Shown: positions 14,124 to 22,900 of the stretch, in pieces
How the letters are laid out: every line of letters begins with the position of its first letter
Numbering within the stretch: the first letter of the stretch is position 1
Source of the DNA: Planctomycetes bacterium RBG_16_43_13
GTDB lineage: Bacteria > Planctomycetota > MHYJ01
Length of the DNA stretch: 23,518 nt
Direction: 5' to 3'
Assembly: GCA_001828445.1 (NCBI GenBank)
Contig: MHYJ01000036.1
Location: 4,117-27,634 of the forward strand
Made by a program: the position numbers and the translations under genes
Notes under the pieces: generated by a model
Told to the model about the DNA's origin: nothing
What the model saw: the letters and a program-made list of their open reading frames with translations, nothing else
Database searches by the model: none

Positions 14124-14375
14124 ATGCACATAAAAAAAGATTATCCTTTAACTGATACATTAATTGCAGACGTGGGTTCATGTGACCATAAAGTTTTAAA
14201 TGATTCTACTACTATTATTCCCTATGCTGTAATTGCTTTTAATGATAACGAACGTAATGAGGACGAATATTATGAAGGACATAATAAAACTATCACTTGC
14301 CTTGAATGTATTCTTGAAGAAGGAAGGGTTCTTGGTTTATGTGATTTAGTGAGCGATTTACGTGATGATAGATAA
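14124..14375 (+). CDS. Acidic small protein with CxxC, AT-rich cassette
   Basis: Encodes 83 residues with AGGTGAG (14115-14121) upstream. The product is strongly acidic (FNDNERNEDEYYEGHN, VSDLRDDR) with Cys20-x-His22 (SCDHK), Cys59/Cys62 (TCLEC) and Cys73, enough to bind one zinc ion. Acidic DNA-mimic-like composition is common in phage proteins that inhibit host factors, but this is inference from composition only. It follows the zinc-ribbon gene by seven bases and shares its AT-rich character. Confidence 0.6.
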   Translation: MHIKKDYPLTDTLIADVGSCDHKVLNDSTTIIPYAVIAFNDNERNEDEYYEGHNKTITCLECILEEGRVLGLCDLVSDLRDDR

Positions 14376-14469
14376 TGAAAATATGCGGAAAGTAATCATA
14401 GACATATTACGGCAAATGAAAGGACTTGAGACTAAACTTAAAGAAATGTTAGATATCATAAAAGCCTAA
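14365..14469 (+). CDS. Possible 34-residue coiled-coil peptide
   Basis: ATG 14365 overlaps the end of the previous gene and opens a 34-codon frame: MIDNENMRKVIIDILRQMKG followed by LETKLKEMLDIIKA. The sequence is a nearly ideal amphipathic helix with Leu/Ile every three to four positions. No strong ribosome site is present; an internal ATG at 14383 would give 28 residues. It ends 23 bases before the terminator. The heptad pattern supports a real peptide, but with this length chance cannot be excluded. Confidence 0.4.
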   Translation: MIDNENMRKVIIDILRQMKGLETKLKEMLDIIKA

Positions 14470-14492
14470 GTTATAAGTAACACGTATTAACC

Positions 14493-14539
14493 AGAGGCCA
14501 TATTGAGGGCAGAACCCTTGATATGGCCTCTTTTAGTTT
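14493..14539 (+). terminator. Strong intrinsic terminator
   Basis: AGAGGCCATAT (14493-14503) pairs perfectly with ATATGGCCTCT (14521-14531), an 11-bp stem, followed by TTTTAGTTT. The 17-base loop holds a nested AGGG/CCCT mini-stem (14506-14509 with 14515-14518). This is the best factor-independent terminator in the window. It closes the AT-rich cassette and separates it from the capsid module, so late transcription must read through, antiterminate, or restart here. Confidence 0.85.
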
Positions 14540-14555
14540 CAAAGGGAGGAATTAC

Positions 14556-15311
14556 ATGGAAGAAAACAAAGCAACAGGGGGCCTTGCGGATGATGCTACC
14601 GTTACTGAACCTTCAGTAACCGATGAAGCGTTAACTGCCGCTCTTGAAGGCAAAGAGACTTCCGGACCAGAGGTCACTGCAAAGGCAGCAGAGGCCGAAC
14701 CTGAAGGGCAAGATGAAGACAAGGAAGATCATGCAGATAAAACACGTCTTGGCCGGAAGGTTAAGAAGCTCGAAGATGTAATGGTCACAAAGACAGAATT
14801 TAGTCAATTAATGAATAAACTCGATACCTTTATGACTAAACCAGCCGAGCAGGTAAGTACTGAAAAGATTGACATTCCTGAATATGTTGCCACCCCTGAG
14901 GATGTGGAGAAGGTCATTCAGGCACGTGAAAGGCGTATCCAGGCAGACCAGGAGACTTACCAGAAAGCCTATGTATCAACAATGGTGTCTATAGGGAACG
15001 GTAATGAGCAACATGATGAAGTAGTCAAAGAGATGATGACTAATTTCAATGTACGCAGAACCGGCAATCCCCAGATAGACGCCGAACTTAATTATGCCAA
15101 AGCTCAGGCAGCAGTATTGTCAAGAGGGGCAACTAAGACAGTTCCGGTCAAAGGTGACAAGCCAGTAGCCGCAGGAGTTACTGTCGGCAGTACGAATACG
15201 CAGCGTAAGGTTACGTTGCCTAAACTATCTGCCGAAGCCGAAAACTTCGTGGCTTACATGAGGCGTCAGGGCATGACAGATGAGAGCATAGCTGAGGCAT
15301 TAAAGGAATGA
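14556..15311 (+). CDS. Scaffold-like head assembly protein
   Basis: ATG 14556 is chosen because GGGAGG (14543-14548) precedes it; an in-frame ATG at 14523 lies within the terminator stem. The 251 residues are Glu/Lys/Ala-rich. An acidic, low-complexity N-terminus (AEAEPEGQDEDKEDHADKTR) is followed by helices (VKKLEDVMVTKTEFSQLMNK and VEKVIQARERRIQADQETYQ). The C-terminus is VAYMRRQGMTDESIAEALKE. Phage scaffolding proteins are typically of this size, helical, charged and encoded just upstream of the major capsid protein, as here. They direct capsid assembly and then leave or are cleaved. No protease gene or domain is visible nearby. Confidence 0.65.
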   Translation: MEENKATGGLADDATVTEPSVTDEALTAALEGKETSGPEVTAKAAEAEPEGQDEDKEDHADKTRLGRKVKKLEDVMVTKTEFSQLMNKLDTFMTKPAEQVSTEKIDIPEYVATPEDVEKVIQARERRIQADQETYQKAYVSTMVSIGNGNEQHDEVVKEMMTNFNVRRTGNPQIDAELNYAKAQAAVLSRGATKTVPVKGDKPVAAGVTVGSTNTQRKVTLPKLSAEAENFVAYMRRQGMTDESIAEALKE

Positions 15312-15679
15312 GTGATAGTTCCAGACATGGAAGATATAGGCAAATACGGCTACGTGGCGAGAAGCGTACCTTGCCCATGTACGGCGAAGGAGATGACACT
15401 GGCAAATATTACCGTTGCTGGAATTGCGGCTTTATTTGCGATGCGAACAGGGACGTAACGGGTGATGGAGATGGTAGGTCTTATACAGATTTTACCGTCA
15501 CATCACAAGGTTCAGCAGATATGTCAGACCCTGTAAACGGCTTTGTAGTTTTAGATGGCATAAACGAAGGACATGTTGCATTAAAAGAAATGGCAGATGG
15601 GACAACTGAGGTTATTACCCATAACTTTAAGGTTCAGGGTACTGGATGCCCCTTGTGTCATTCACAAAATTATAGATGA
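15308..15679 (+). CDS. Zinc-ribbon head-region protein
   Basis: Encodes 123 residues with an ATGA overlap with the scaffold-like gene. A basic N-terminus (SRHGRYRQIRLRGEKR) precedes a first cysteine cluster (YRCWNCGFIC, Cys37/Cys40/Cys44) and a last-strand knuckle GCPLCHSQNYR (Cys114/Cys117). A beta-rich insert of about 70 residues lies between (DVTGDGDGRSYTDFTVTSQG ... GFVVLDGINEGHVALK). The two pairs should share one zinc. Similar small zinc proteins occur beside capsid genes of environmental phages. The role in head assembly is unknown. Confidence 0.65.
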   Translation: MSDSSRHGRYRQIRLRGEKRTLPMYGEGDDTGKYYRCWNCGFICDANRDVTGDGDGRSYTDFTVTSQGSADMSDPVNGFVVLDGINEGHVALKEMADGTTEVITHNFKVQGTGCPLCHSQNYR

Positions 15680-15694
15680 TGGAGGTGATATAAA

Positions 15695-16477
15695 ATGGGA
15701 TTTAAGATAATTCACGGGAATTCACAGAAACTATGGGTTCCTGTCACATATGAGGATACACTTTATGTCGGTCAGATAGTAAAGTGTCAAGCTAATGAGG
15801 GAGCAGCCCCATTTGGTGCAGCATCCGGTGCGGTGGATACTACAGGTAAAAGTATACCTTTCGGTGTTGTAGTAGGCACAAACAACAGGATTCCACTGTT
15901 TAATGCCACATACAATACTCAGTACATTACCGATGCGACCCCGCTTGCTTCAACTACGGAGTTCACAGGCGTAGAAGGGCCTTGGAGCAAGGGTGAGCAG
16001 AGGGCTATGGTAGAGGTTGAGCTTATTACACCGGAGACCATACTTAGGGGGCAGTTATTTAATGCTGCATTTGGTACAGCCATGACTGTTGGAACGACAA
16101 CGGCAGGCGATTCCGTTTCTTGTACTACTGGTACACTGGTTGCAAGTACGGCAAATCAGGCAACAATCTATTTCAGGACAGGTACAAATAAGGGTGCATA
16201 CAGGATACTCGATAATACATCGGCAACTGCTCAGACATGGGATACACCGACGTACATTGCCGTAGCAGTCGGAGATAAATGCGTCAAGGCTCCGCTTAGA
16301 TGTATCGGGCCGTCTTATGTGGATTTCGATGCAGAGTCCATGTATGTTGAGGCATCGGCTACGTATGGTACTAATTATCATGTTATTGATGTAATCAGGC
16401 TTGACCTTAGCGTAGCAGGTCAGGAATACGTAGATTTCAAATTTAACATAGACCACTTTGCTCAGGCGAGAGCATAA
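15695..16477 (+). CDS. Capsid-associated (decoration-like) protein
   Basis: Encodes 260 residues with a perfect long ribosome site, GGAGGTGAT (15681-15689). Composition is Thr/Ala/Gly/Val-rich and beta-prone (LYVGQIVKC, IPFGVVVGT, MVEVELITPE, YIAVAVGDKCVKAPLRCIG). It ends QEYVDFKFNIDHFAQARA. It lies immediately upstream of the major capsid gene and shares an identical 18-base leader with it, suggesting similarly high expression. Decoration or cement proteins fit that pattern. A middle block (TTAGDSVSCTTGTLVASTAN ... NKGAYRILDN) resembles small insertion domains seen on phage surface proteins. Confidence 0.6.
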   Translation: MGFKIIHGNSQKLWVPVTYEDTLYVGQIVKCQANEGAAPFGAASGAVDTTGKSIPFGVVVGTNNRIPLFNATYNTQYITDATPLASTTEFTGVEGPWSKGEQRAMVEVELITPETILRGQLFNAAFGTAMTVGTTTAGDSVSCTTGTLVASTANQATIYFRTGTNKGAYRILDNTSATAQTWDTPTYIAVAVGDKCVKAPLRCIGPSYVDFDAESMYVEASATYGTNYHVIDVIRLDLSVAGQEYVDFKFNIDHFAQARA

Positions 16478-16493
16478 AGGGAGGTGATATAAA

Positions 16494-17420
16494 ATGGCGA
16501 GTGTAACTACAGCGTCTGATTTACAGAAACTAATGGATAAAAGGCTTCGTGAAGTATCCGATTTTGATAAATTGTATAAAGATTTAAACCCGATGATACC
16601 AACACTCTTCAGGATGCTTGATTCAGATGCGGCATTTGAGGAGTTCTATTCAGTCGGGTCCTTACCAGATCATCAGAGATTCACAGGCAAGATTCCGTTT
16701 GTCAACAGGAATCCAGGATATCACATCAAGATTGAGCCTTACGAATATGCTCTCGGTCGTCAGTTGGAGCGAAAGTTCCTCGATGACAAGAAATATGGCG
16801 TATTCGATGATGAGGCAGTAGGCCTGATAACCTCTGCCGGTCGGACAATGGAGAAAGAAGCTGCCGGAGTATTTACCGGAGCGTTTTCCACAGCGTTTCA
16901 GTATCAGAATAATGAGGAAGGTATTGCACTTTGCGGGTCTCACAAAACAAAGTCAGGGACTTCTACCGCATCAGGGTTTTCAAACTCTGGCACATCGGCA
17001 ATGAACAAGACTTCAATTGCGGCAACGAGGATACTGATGAGGCAGTTCAGGAACGATGTCTCGGAACGTATTGAGATGTCAGATAACTTTGCACTGCTCC
17101 CTCCTGATGCACTTGCGGATGTAGCCTATGAGCTTGTCAATACCCCTAAAGGTATGGACTCCGCTGAAGGTAATGTCAATCCACAGTATAAGAGATACAA
17201 GGTTATCCCTTATGCAAGGCTGGATGATTCAGATACGAATAACTGGTATATGGTCAACATGGATTTAATGAAAAAGGCACTGGTCTTTATCAGTAGGATT
17301 AAGCCTGAGACAAAGACACAGATAGATTTTCATACCCTTGTTACCATGATTTCCAGTTACATGCGGTTTGCCGTGGGGACTACGGAGTGGCGTTGGATTT
17401 ATGGACACAACGTAACTTAA
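16494..17420 (+). CDS. Major capsid protein (HK97 fold, Mu gpT-like)
   Basis: Encodes 308 residues with GGAGGTGAT (16480-16488) upstream. An N-terminal helical region (TTASDLQKLMDKRLREVSDF) leads to a strand-rich E-loop-like segment (GKIPFVNRNPGYHIKIEPYE). The long spine-type helix is AVGLITSAGRTMEKEAAGVF, followed by a Ser/Gly-rich loop with GIALCGSHKTKSGTS. The A-domain-like C-terminus has NFALLPPDALADVAYELVNT, YKRYKVIPYARLDDSDTNNW and TTEWRWIYGHN. The pattern of DVSERIEMSDNFALLPPDAL followed by KVIPYARLDD is typical of Mu gpT and related HK97-type capsids. It builds the icosahedral shell. No N-terminal delta/protease-processed region is obvious, in line with a separate scaffold gene. Confidence 0.85.
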   Translation: MASVTTASDLQKLMDKRLREVSDFDKLYKDLNPMIPTLFRMLDSDAAFEEFYSVGSLPDHQRFTGKIPFVNRNPGYHIKIEPYEYALGRQLERKFLDDKKYGVFDDEAVGLITSAGRTMEKEAAGVFTGAFSTAFQYQNNEEGIALCGSHKTKSGTSTASGFSNSGTSAMNKTSIAATRILMRQFRNDVSERIEMSDNFALLPPDALADVAYELVNTPKGMDSAEGNVNPQYKRYKVIPYARLDDSDTNNWYMVNMDLMKKALVFISRIKPETKTQIDFHTLVTMISSYMRFAVGTTEWRWIYGHNVT

Positions 17421-17429
17421 TTTAACCCT

Positions 17430-17463
17430 CCTGCTGGCGGGGTAGCAATATCCCGCTGGTAGG
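17430..17463 (+). other. RNA hairpin after the major capsid gene
   Basis: CCTGCTGGCGGG (17430-17441) can pair along its full length with CCCGCTGGTAGG (17452-17463) if three G-U pairs are allowed. It forms a 12-bp RNA stem with a 10-base loop. The pairing is weaker as DNA, so function as RNA is more likely. No T-run follows, so it is more likely an mRNA-stabilizing or processing hairpin than a terminator. Confidence 0.55.
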
Positions 17464-17491
17464 TAACTATTTACTGGTTGGAGGTAAATAA

Positions 17492-18439
17492 ATGTCTAAT
17501 TTTAATCATGGAGTGAAATCGTTTGGTGTGCCTGTACTCCCAGGCATAGGAGGCAACGTATACACTGGCAATGTATATTTTGTCAGCAGCACAAGCACTA
17601 CACGGTCTGATAGTCCATCGGCTGGCACAAAGGATGCGCCATTTGCATCACTTGATTATGCTGTAGGCAGGTGTACCGCAAGTAATGGTGATGTCATTAT
17701 TGCTATGCCTGGACATATAGAGACTGTAGCAGCAGATAACGGTCTGGCGATAGATGTCGCAGGGATTACATTTATCGGTGTTGGTAACGGGTCACTCAGG
17801 CCAACCATCAATGTAACGGCTACCACCGCAGATGTTGAAATATCGGCGGCCAATACCACAATGTGTAATTTCCTCTTTACCGGCGGAATTGATGTCATTA
17901 CCGGTGTCGTAAATATCTCTGCCGCAGACTGCACATTACTCAACATTGAAACACGGGATGTCACAGGTCAGGCTACAGACTTTATCGTAACCACCGCTGC
18001 CGCAGACAGGCTCAAGATAAGTGGCTGGATACATAACGGCGCTACTGCTGCCGGAGCGGATACGGCTCTTTCTATTGTCGGTGGAGATGGTATCGTTGTT
18101 GAGGACTTCTCTATCTTCGGTAACTTTGCAGTTGCGGCTATAGAGAATGTGACCACTGCAATGACCAATGCAACCATAGGTGGTGGGCCGGGTATTAACT
18201 ATATTCAAAACGGTTTGGATAGTGCTACACCTGTGGCTATTACTCTGGTATCTACATCTACGGGTCATGTTGGGCCGAATATCCATGCTCGTATTGGGTT
18301 AGATTCAACATCTAATACAGTTAATATTACAGAAGCATTTGTCGGTGCGGCTATGCAGTTTTTTCGGCCAATTACTATCGTTAATTTGGGTGGTGAAAGT
18401 GGAATGGCTACAAATATCACCGAATCAACCGATGGCTAA
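17492..18439 (+). CDS. Right-handed beta-helix (pectate-lyase-like) structural protein
   Basis: Encodes 315 residues with GGAGGT (17480-17485) upstream. The opening block GNVYFVSSTS ... SAGTKDAPFASLDYAVGRCT ... NGDVIIAMPGHIETV is the standard entrance of parallel beta-helix proteins of the pectin-lyase type. It is followed by many short strand-turn repeats (GITFIGVGNGSLRPTINVTA, DVEISAANTTMCNFLFTGGI, DCTLLNIETRDVTG). Related proteins are frequent next to the capsid genes of environmental phages and may decorate the head or act as a spike or depolymerase. No catalytic residues for polysaccharide cleavage can be named from sequence alone. The gene is bracketed by two RNA hairpins, which suggests a unit with separate dosage. 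Confidence 0.75.
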   Translation: MSNFNHGVKSFGVPVLPGIGGNVYTGNVYFVSSTSTTRSDSPSAGTKDAPFASLDYAVGRCTASNGDVIIAMPGHIETVAADNGLAIDVAGITFIGVGNGSLRPTINVTATTADVEISAANTTMCNFLFTGGIDVITGVVNISAADCTLLNIETRDVTGQATDFIVTTAAADRLKISGWIHNGATAAGADTALSIVGGDGIVVEDFSIFGNFAVAAIENVTTAMTNATIGGGPGINYIQNGLDSATPVAITLVSTSTGHVGPNIHARIGLDSTSNTVNITEAFVGAAMQFFRPITIVNLGGESGMATNITESTDG

Positions 18440-18458
18440 CATATAGTAATTATTATCA

Positions 18459-18490
18459 GGGGGCCTGTTTATGGCAGGCCCCTATATTAA
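18459..18490 (+). terminator. GC-rich hairpin, possible weak terminator
   Basis: GGGGCCTG (18460-18467) pairs perfectly with CAGGCCCC (18475-18482) around a seven-base loop, with a flanking G-T extension. The downstream tract TATATTAA has few consecutive Ts. It would be a strong RNA stem but only a weak intrinsic terminator, so attenuation or 3'-end protection of the capsid mRNAs is also possible. Confidence 0.6.
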
Positions 18491-18502
18491 CAGGAGGTTT
18501 TT

Positions 18503-19036
18503 ATGGCAACAGACAGTTTGGAGTTCTTCGGTAAGGTTGACAAAGACAAAGATGGTAATGTAGGTTCCCCATTCCCTGCATGGTATTTCGATAGCAAGGT
18601 AGACTCTATGAAAGAGACTATTCAGCAACGAGAACGAGCATTGGAACGTGGAGATATACCGCCGGATTATATCTACCAGACAAGGGAAGATTTAAAACGT
18701 GACAAGGAGCGGTTGGACAGTATTGAATCATCTAAGCCAAAGTTAAATGATTCTCAGTCTGATTCACTTGGAAAGGTTTACAAGGAGCTATCAGAAGGAA
18801 TTAAGGAATCCATGTTTACCCGTGACGATATGCAGAGAGGATTTGCCGATGCACATGAGGAAGCACGCCGGATGGTGAAACCATGCATTAAGGTTGACCC
18901 TGAACTTGCAAGGAAATTCGGGATAGACACAAAGGATGGCATGGTATCACGAAATGACGCATCTGTTATTCTAAAGATTGTCGGTAAATCTTTAGGCGAG
19001 GAAACGAATGTAGAGCGACTCAGGAGAATTAAGTGA
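18503..19036 (+). CDS. Charged helical phage protein
   Basis: Encodes 177 residues with AGGAGG (18491-18496) upstream. The N-terminus (MATDSLEFFGKVDKDKDGNV ... FPAWYFDSKVD) is followed by long helices (METIQQRERALERGD-type, EDLKRDKERLDSIESSKPK, KVYKELSEGIKESMF). The C-terminal part (LARKFGIDTKDGMVSRNDAS) looks like a small globular end. Proteins of this size and charge between capsid and connector genes often act in head completion or as minor virion components. I know no proven function. The stop directly abuts the next start. Confidence 0.6.
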   Translation: MATDSLEFFGKVDKDKDGNVGSPFPAWYFDSKVDSMKETIQQRERALERGDIPPDYIYQTREDLKRDKERLDSIESSKPKLNDSQSDSLGKVYKELSEGIKESMFTRDDMQRGFADAHEEARRMVKPCIKVDPELARKFGIDTKDGMVSRNDASVILKIVGKSLGEETNVERLRRIK

Positions 19037-19963
19037 GTGGATGGATACACTCTACTTAGAGAGCTTAGGGTATTATTGGGTGAGCCGTCAAGCGGATCAT
19101 TTTTGGATGACAGGACTTCGTATGATTGCCTGTATGAAGCGGCAAGAGAGTTATGCCAGAGAACAAGGGCACTTACTGCTACTCAAGCGATAACGACAGT
19201 CGCAGAGCAGACGACATATAACTTAAACCCCGATTTCTTGTCATTATATCTAACTGATGATGAAAACGATTTTATCATAAAATATAACGACGGCTCATCC
19301 AATACATTCCTAAGGCACAGGGTCTATGATGCTATAGTCCTTAGTGATAATACGACATCTCAATCTGTCCCTGATCAATTTACGCTTATAGACGCATCCG
19401 GTATATCTCAATTAACAGGTACGGCAACAACTACGGCAGCGGCATCTAACGGCGAGGCAACCTTAACTGATACAGCAGCTTCCTTTACTAATGTGGCCGC
19501 CGGTGATTATGTTCATAACTTAACCGATGGTAGTCATGGCGTAGTGGTATCAAAGACTTCATCCACTGTACTTGTGTGTGCCTTGTTCGATGGGACAAAT
19601 AATGATTGGACATCGGCAGATTCGTATATTATTACCTTTAATGGCAGGTTTGCACTATTGCTTGATCCTCCACCATCTACCGCAAGCCATACAATTACGG
19701 TGCAATATATTCAAATGCCGACACCTGTATATTCACCTTATAAGGCATATAGATTTGCTCCTGATTATAAGGAAGCACTTGTCTACTATGCGGCATTTAA
19801 GTATAAGTACCGTGATCGGGAGCCTGATTTCGGCGATAGGTTATGGAAACATTTTGATGCAAGAGTTAGAGGTATTACAAGAGATACCAGACAGGCAAAG
19901 GTACAAGGTGGATACAGAGTAAATTTTATTAAGCCTGCAAACCGTTCAGGAACGAGGAGATGA
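19037..19963 (+). CDS. Head-tail connector / tail-completion-type protein with beta insert
   Basis: Encodes 308 residues from a GTG directly after the previous stop. The N-terminal helices (YTLLRELRVLLGEPSS, SYDCLYEAARELCQRTRAL) and the C-terminal block (YRFAPDYKEALVYYAAFKYK ... FDARVRGITRDTRQAK) resemble podovirus connector/adaptor proteins such as P22 gp4-side or T7 gp11-type factors. A Thr-rich beta domain sits between them at about residues 125-225 (LTGTATTTAAASNGEATLTD ... HGVVVSKTSSTVLVCALFDG), like the small beta insert found in other phage adaptors. It is expected at the portal-tail interface. Assignment is from architecture and synteny. Confidence 0.65.
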   Translation: MDGYTLLRELRVLLGEPSSGSFLDDRTSYDCLYEAARELCQRTRALTATQAITTVAEQTTYNLNPDFLSLYLTDDENDFIIKYNDGSSNTFLRHRVYDAIVLSDNTTSQSVPDQFTLIDASGISQLTGTATTTAAASNGEATLTDTAASFTNVAAGDYVHNLTDGSHGVVVSKTSSTVLVCALFDGTNNDWTSADSYIITFNGRFALLLDPPPSTASHTITVQYIQMPTPVYSPYKAYRFAPDYKEALVYYAAFKYKYRDREPDFGDRLWKHFDARVRGITRDTRQAKVQGGYRVNFIKPANRSGTRR

Positions 19964-19964
19964 T

Positions 19965-22900
19965 GTGGCTGACAAAGAGCGTAATCCCGTTCCCATACCA
20001 TTAACCGGAAGATGGCGGACGAGTGTAGACGGCACGCAATTATCTGAAGGCGATTTTCAGGTACTCACAAATATGCGTTATACCAATGCAGGCATAAGGT
20101 CTGTATCCGGTATGACTAAAATAAACACAACTACCGCACTATCATATCCCAAGATAAGGGCTGGTCATCATTTTAAGAAAGACGAGCCCACAGAATCACA
20201 CCTGTTAGTTCAGGCATTTAATAGCGGGGAAACGACATCCAGAATATACCGTAACGATACAGCCGTACCCTCCCAGGGTGATTTTAATACTACCCAATTA
20301 TATACAGAAAGTTCCGGTGCAGGAGTAGGCACATTCTCTAATGCTCCTGATGGATGCGTGGCCTACTGTAATGGAGTGGAATCCTTAATATGGGGTGGCA
20401 ATGAATACAGGTGCGGGGCATTTTATAACTTTAATCCTGATAATTCGTTTGTCTATAATTATTCCGAGGCGGTGAGTAACACCTTACAGACTACAGGGAA
20501 TACGGCATTACTTAAAAGGACTACTAATACGCTTGATAATGTAGTTCTTCTACTTCATTTAGATACTGACTTTACTGATTCATCTCCAACTACTACTCAT
20601 ATAGTAACGGCTAACGGTGGGGCGGCTATCAATACATCTACAAAGAAATTTGGAGCCGGTTCATGTTATTTTGATGGTACCGGAGATTACTTAACCATCC
20701 CAAACGATGCTGATTTTGATCTTTCCGGGGGGACATGGACTATAGATTTCTGGGTCAATATCAGCGCAACTTTAACCTCCGATTATATTTATTATCACGG
20801 AACCGATGCAAGTAATTATATGGTAATTTCTTCATACATTCCGTCTCTTGGAGCAAGTCCGAGAATAAGTCTAAGTATAGTATCTGTCGGATCAGAAGTA
20901 GTTGGATTGGATACGCCACAGGATATTACAGCAGGTGCATGGCATCATGTCGAAGTTTCTGAAAATGCTAATGATTATTATATTTTCATTGACGGTACTC
21001 AAAGAGCTTATGTTTCTGATGCTAATCGTCCTGCTAATTATACTGGATCTGTTTATATCGGGTCAGATTCTTCTGGTTCATCTTTTGAATTTAAAGGCTA
21101 TCTTGATGAACTTAGAATTTCAAATGTATGTCGTCATACTTCTAATTTTGCCCCTCCAACATCTGAATATGCAGTCTCTACAACCACTTATGCCTATATT
21201 GGTTCTACAAGGCCGTTGGCAGGGCTTAAGTTTTATGTTAAAACTGCTAATACTGCAACATCGTCTGCATCAATATCTTATTGGGATGGCACGTCATGGA
21301 TTACTGCCGGAAGTATTTCAGATGGCACCTCAGCAAGCGGTAAAACCCTTAATCAAACTGGCAGTCTGACATTTACTTCAACAGTATCCACAGCAAAACC
21401 AAAATTACTCTACAATATTGCAGCATACTGGTATCTGGTTTCATGGACAAATATCAATCAGGATACAGAGGTTTATTACGTTACCCTGGACACTCCCATG
21501 CAGCCTATTGTGGATATATGGGATGGAATTAAAAGACAGGCTTATGCCTTCTTTAAATATGTCGGCACGACTTATACTGACCATATCTTCAACATTATCG
21601 GAGATGCATATATTGATGCGGACACGACTACATATGTCGAGTTAGATTCCCTTGCGACATCGAGCTATATACTGGCGGGATTTGCAGAACCTATGATGGG
21701 GGTACAATTACATCTTGTCCCAGGTCATGTAAATACTGCATCAAATACCCTGGAGGTATTTTATTGGAGCGGTTCGGCATGGACATCTGTAGGCACTATT
21801 GATGATGGCACAAGAGGCACATCTCAGAGTTTAAACAAAAGCGGTAATATCACATGGCAAGGAATTGCCAAAGGTACAGAACAGACTACTACTATCTCCA
21901 CAAACGATACGCCTCTGTATTATTACAAGTTTTCTTTCAGTCAGGCATTATCATCCGATGTTCAGTTATATTATGTCGGCGGTATACCAACACAAAAACA
22001 AATATCAAATTATAAATTCCCTGTATCCTTCCATAACCGGCTATGGCTATGTTCAGACCAATCAGGGCAAAGGAACAAGATTACACCATCGGGATATAAT
22101 ACTGTAAGTGTTTTTAATGGTTCAGATACGGCAGACTTTTTCTTGGGCGATAATACAGATATTATTACCGGTGGATCGCTTTACACCAGGTTCGGTTCAT
22201 CGTTATATGAAAACCTGATACTATGTAAAGAAGCCGAGACATGGCTGATTGACGGCACATCTCTAAACACTTACGCACTGTATAAGATTTCAGACCAGTA
22301 CGGTTGCGTGGCAAAGGATACGTTTAAGATTTGCAATATAGGCTTTGAAATAGCTCAGGGAATAAATAAACACGTGGCTATCTGGCAGGCCGCAGGAGCA
22401 ATAGTTATATTCGATGGCTCAAGTGTTATGCCAATATATTTCGATATTGAAAACGTGTTTGACCCTACAAGTTCAACTACTATCAACACTGCCATGATAC
22501 ATAAATCGTCAGCTTTCTATGATGAAGCAAAAAGAGAATATCATTGGCTATGGGCGAGTGGCAACAATACAACACTTAATAAGGAATATGTCTTTGATCT
22601 CATGCGTCGCAAATGGTTTGAGATAGACAGAAGTACAGGCAAATATCTACAGCTTGGTATCCCTGTTACAGACAGTAATGGTTACAAATATGTTTATGGC
22701 GCAATAGATACCGGATATTTGGAAAGATTAGAAAATGGCACTACATTCGATAGTAATAATATCGTATCGCAATTCCAGACACCTGATATACCGCTTGGTG
22801 GTTGGAATAATGAGACCATGTTAAGGATTGTCCGCATGATTGCTAAATCTAAGGCAACGACTACGAACAGTATAGTAATGACCCATTACGGTGACATGGC

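Noticed and set aside
14523..14555. Earlier ATG for the scaffold-like gene
   Set aside because: The ATG lies within the 3' arm of the terminator stem and lacks a ribosome site; ATG 14556 has GGGAGG at proper spacing.
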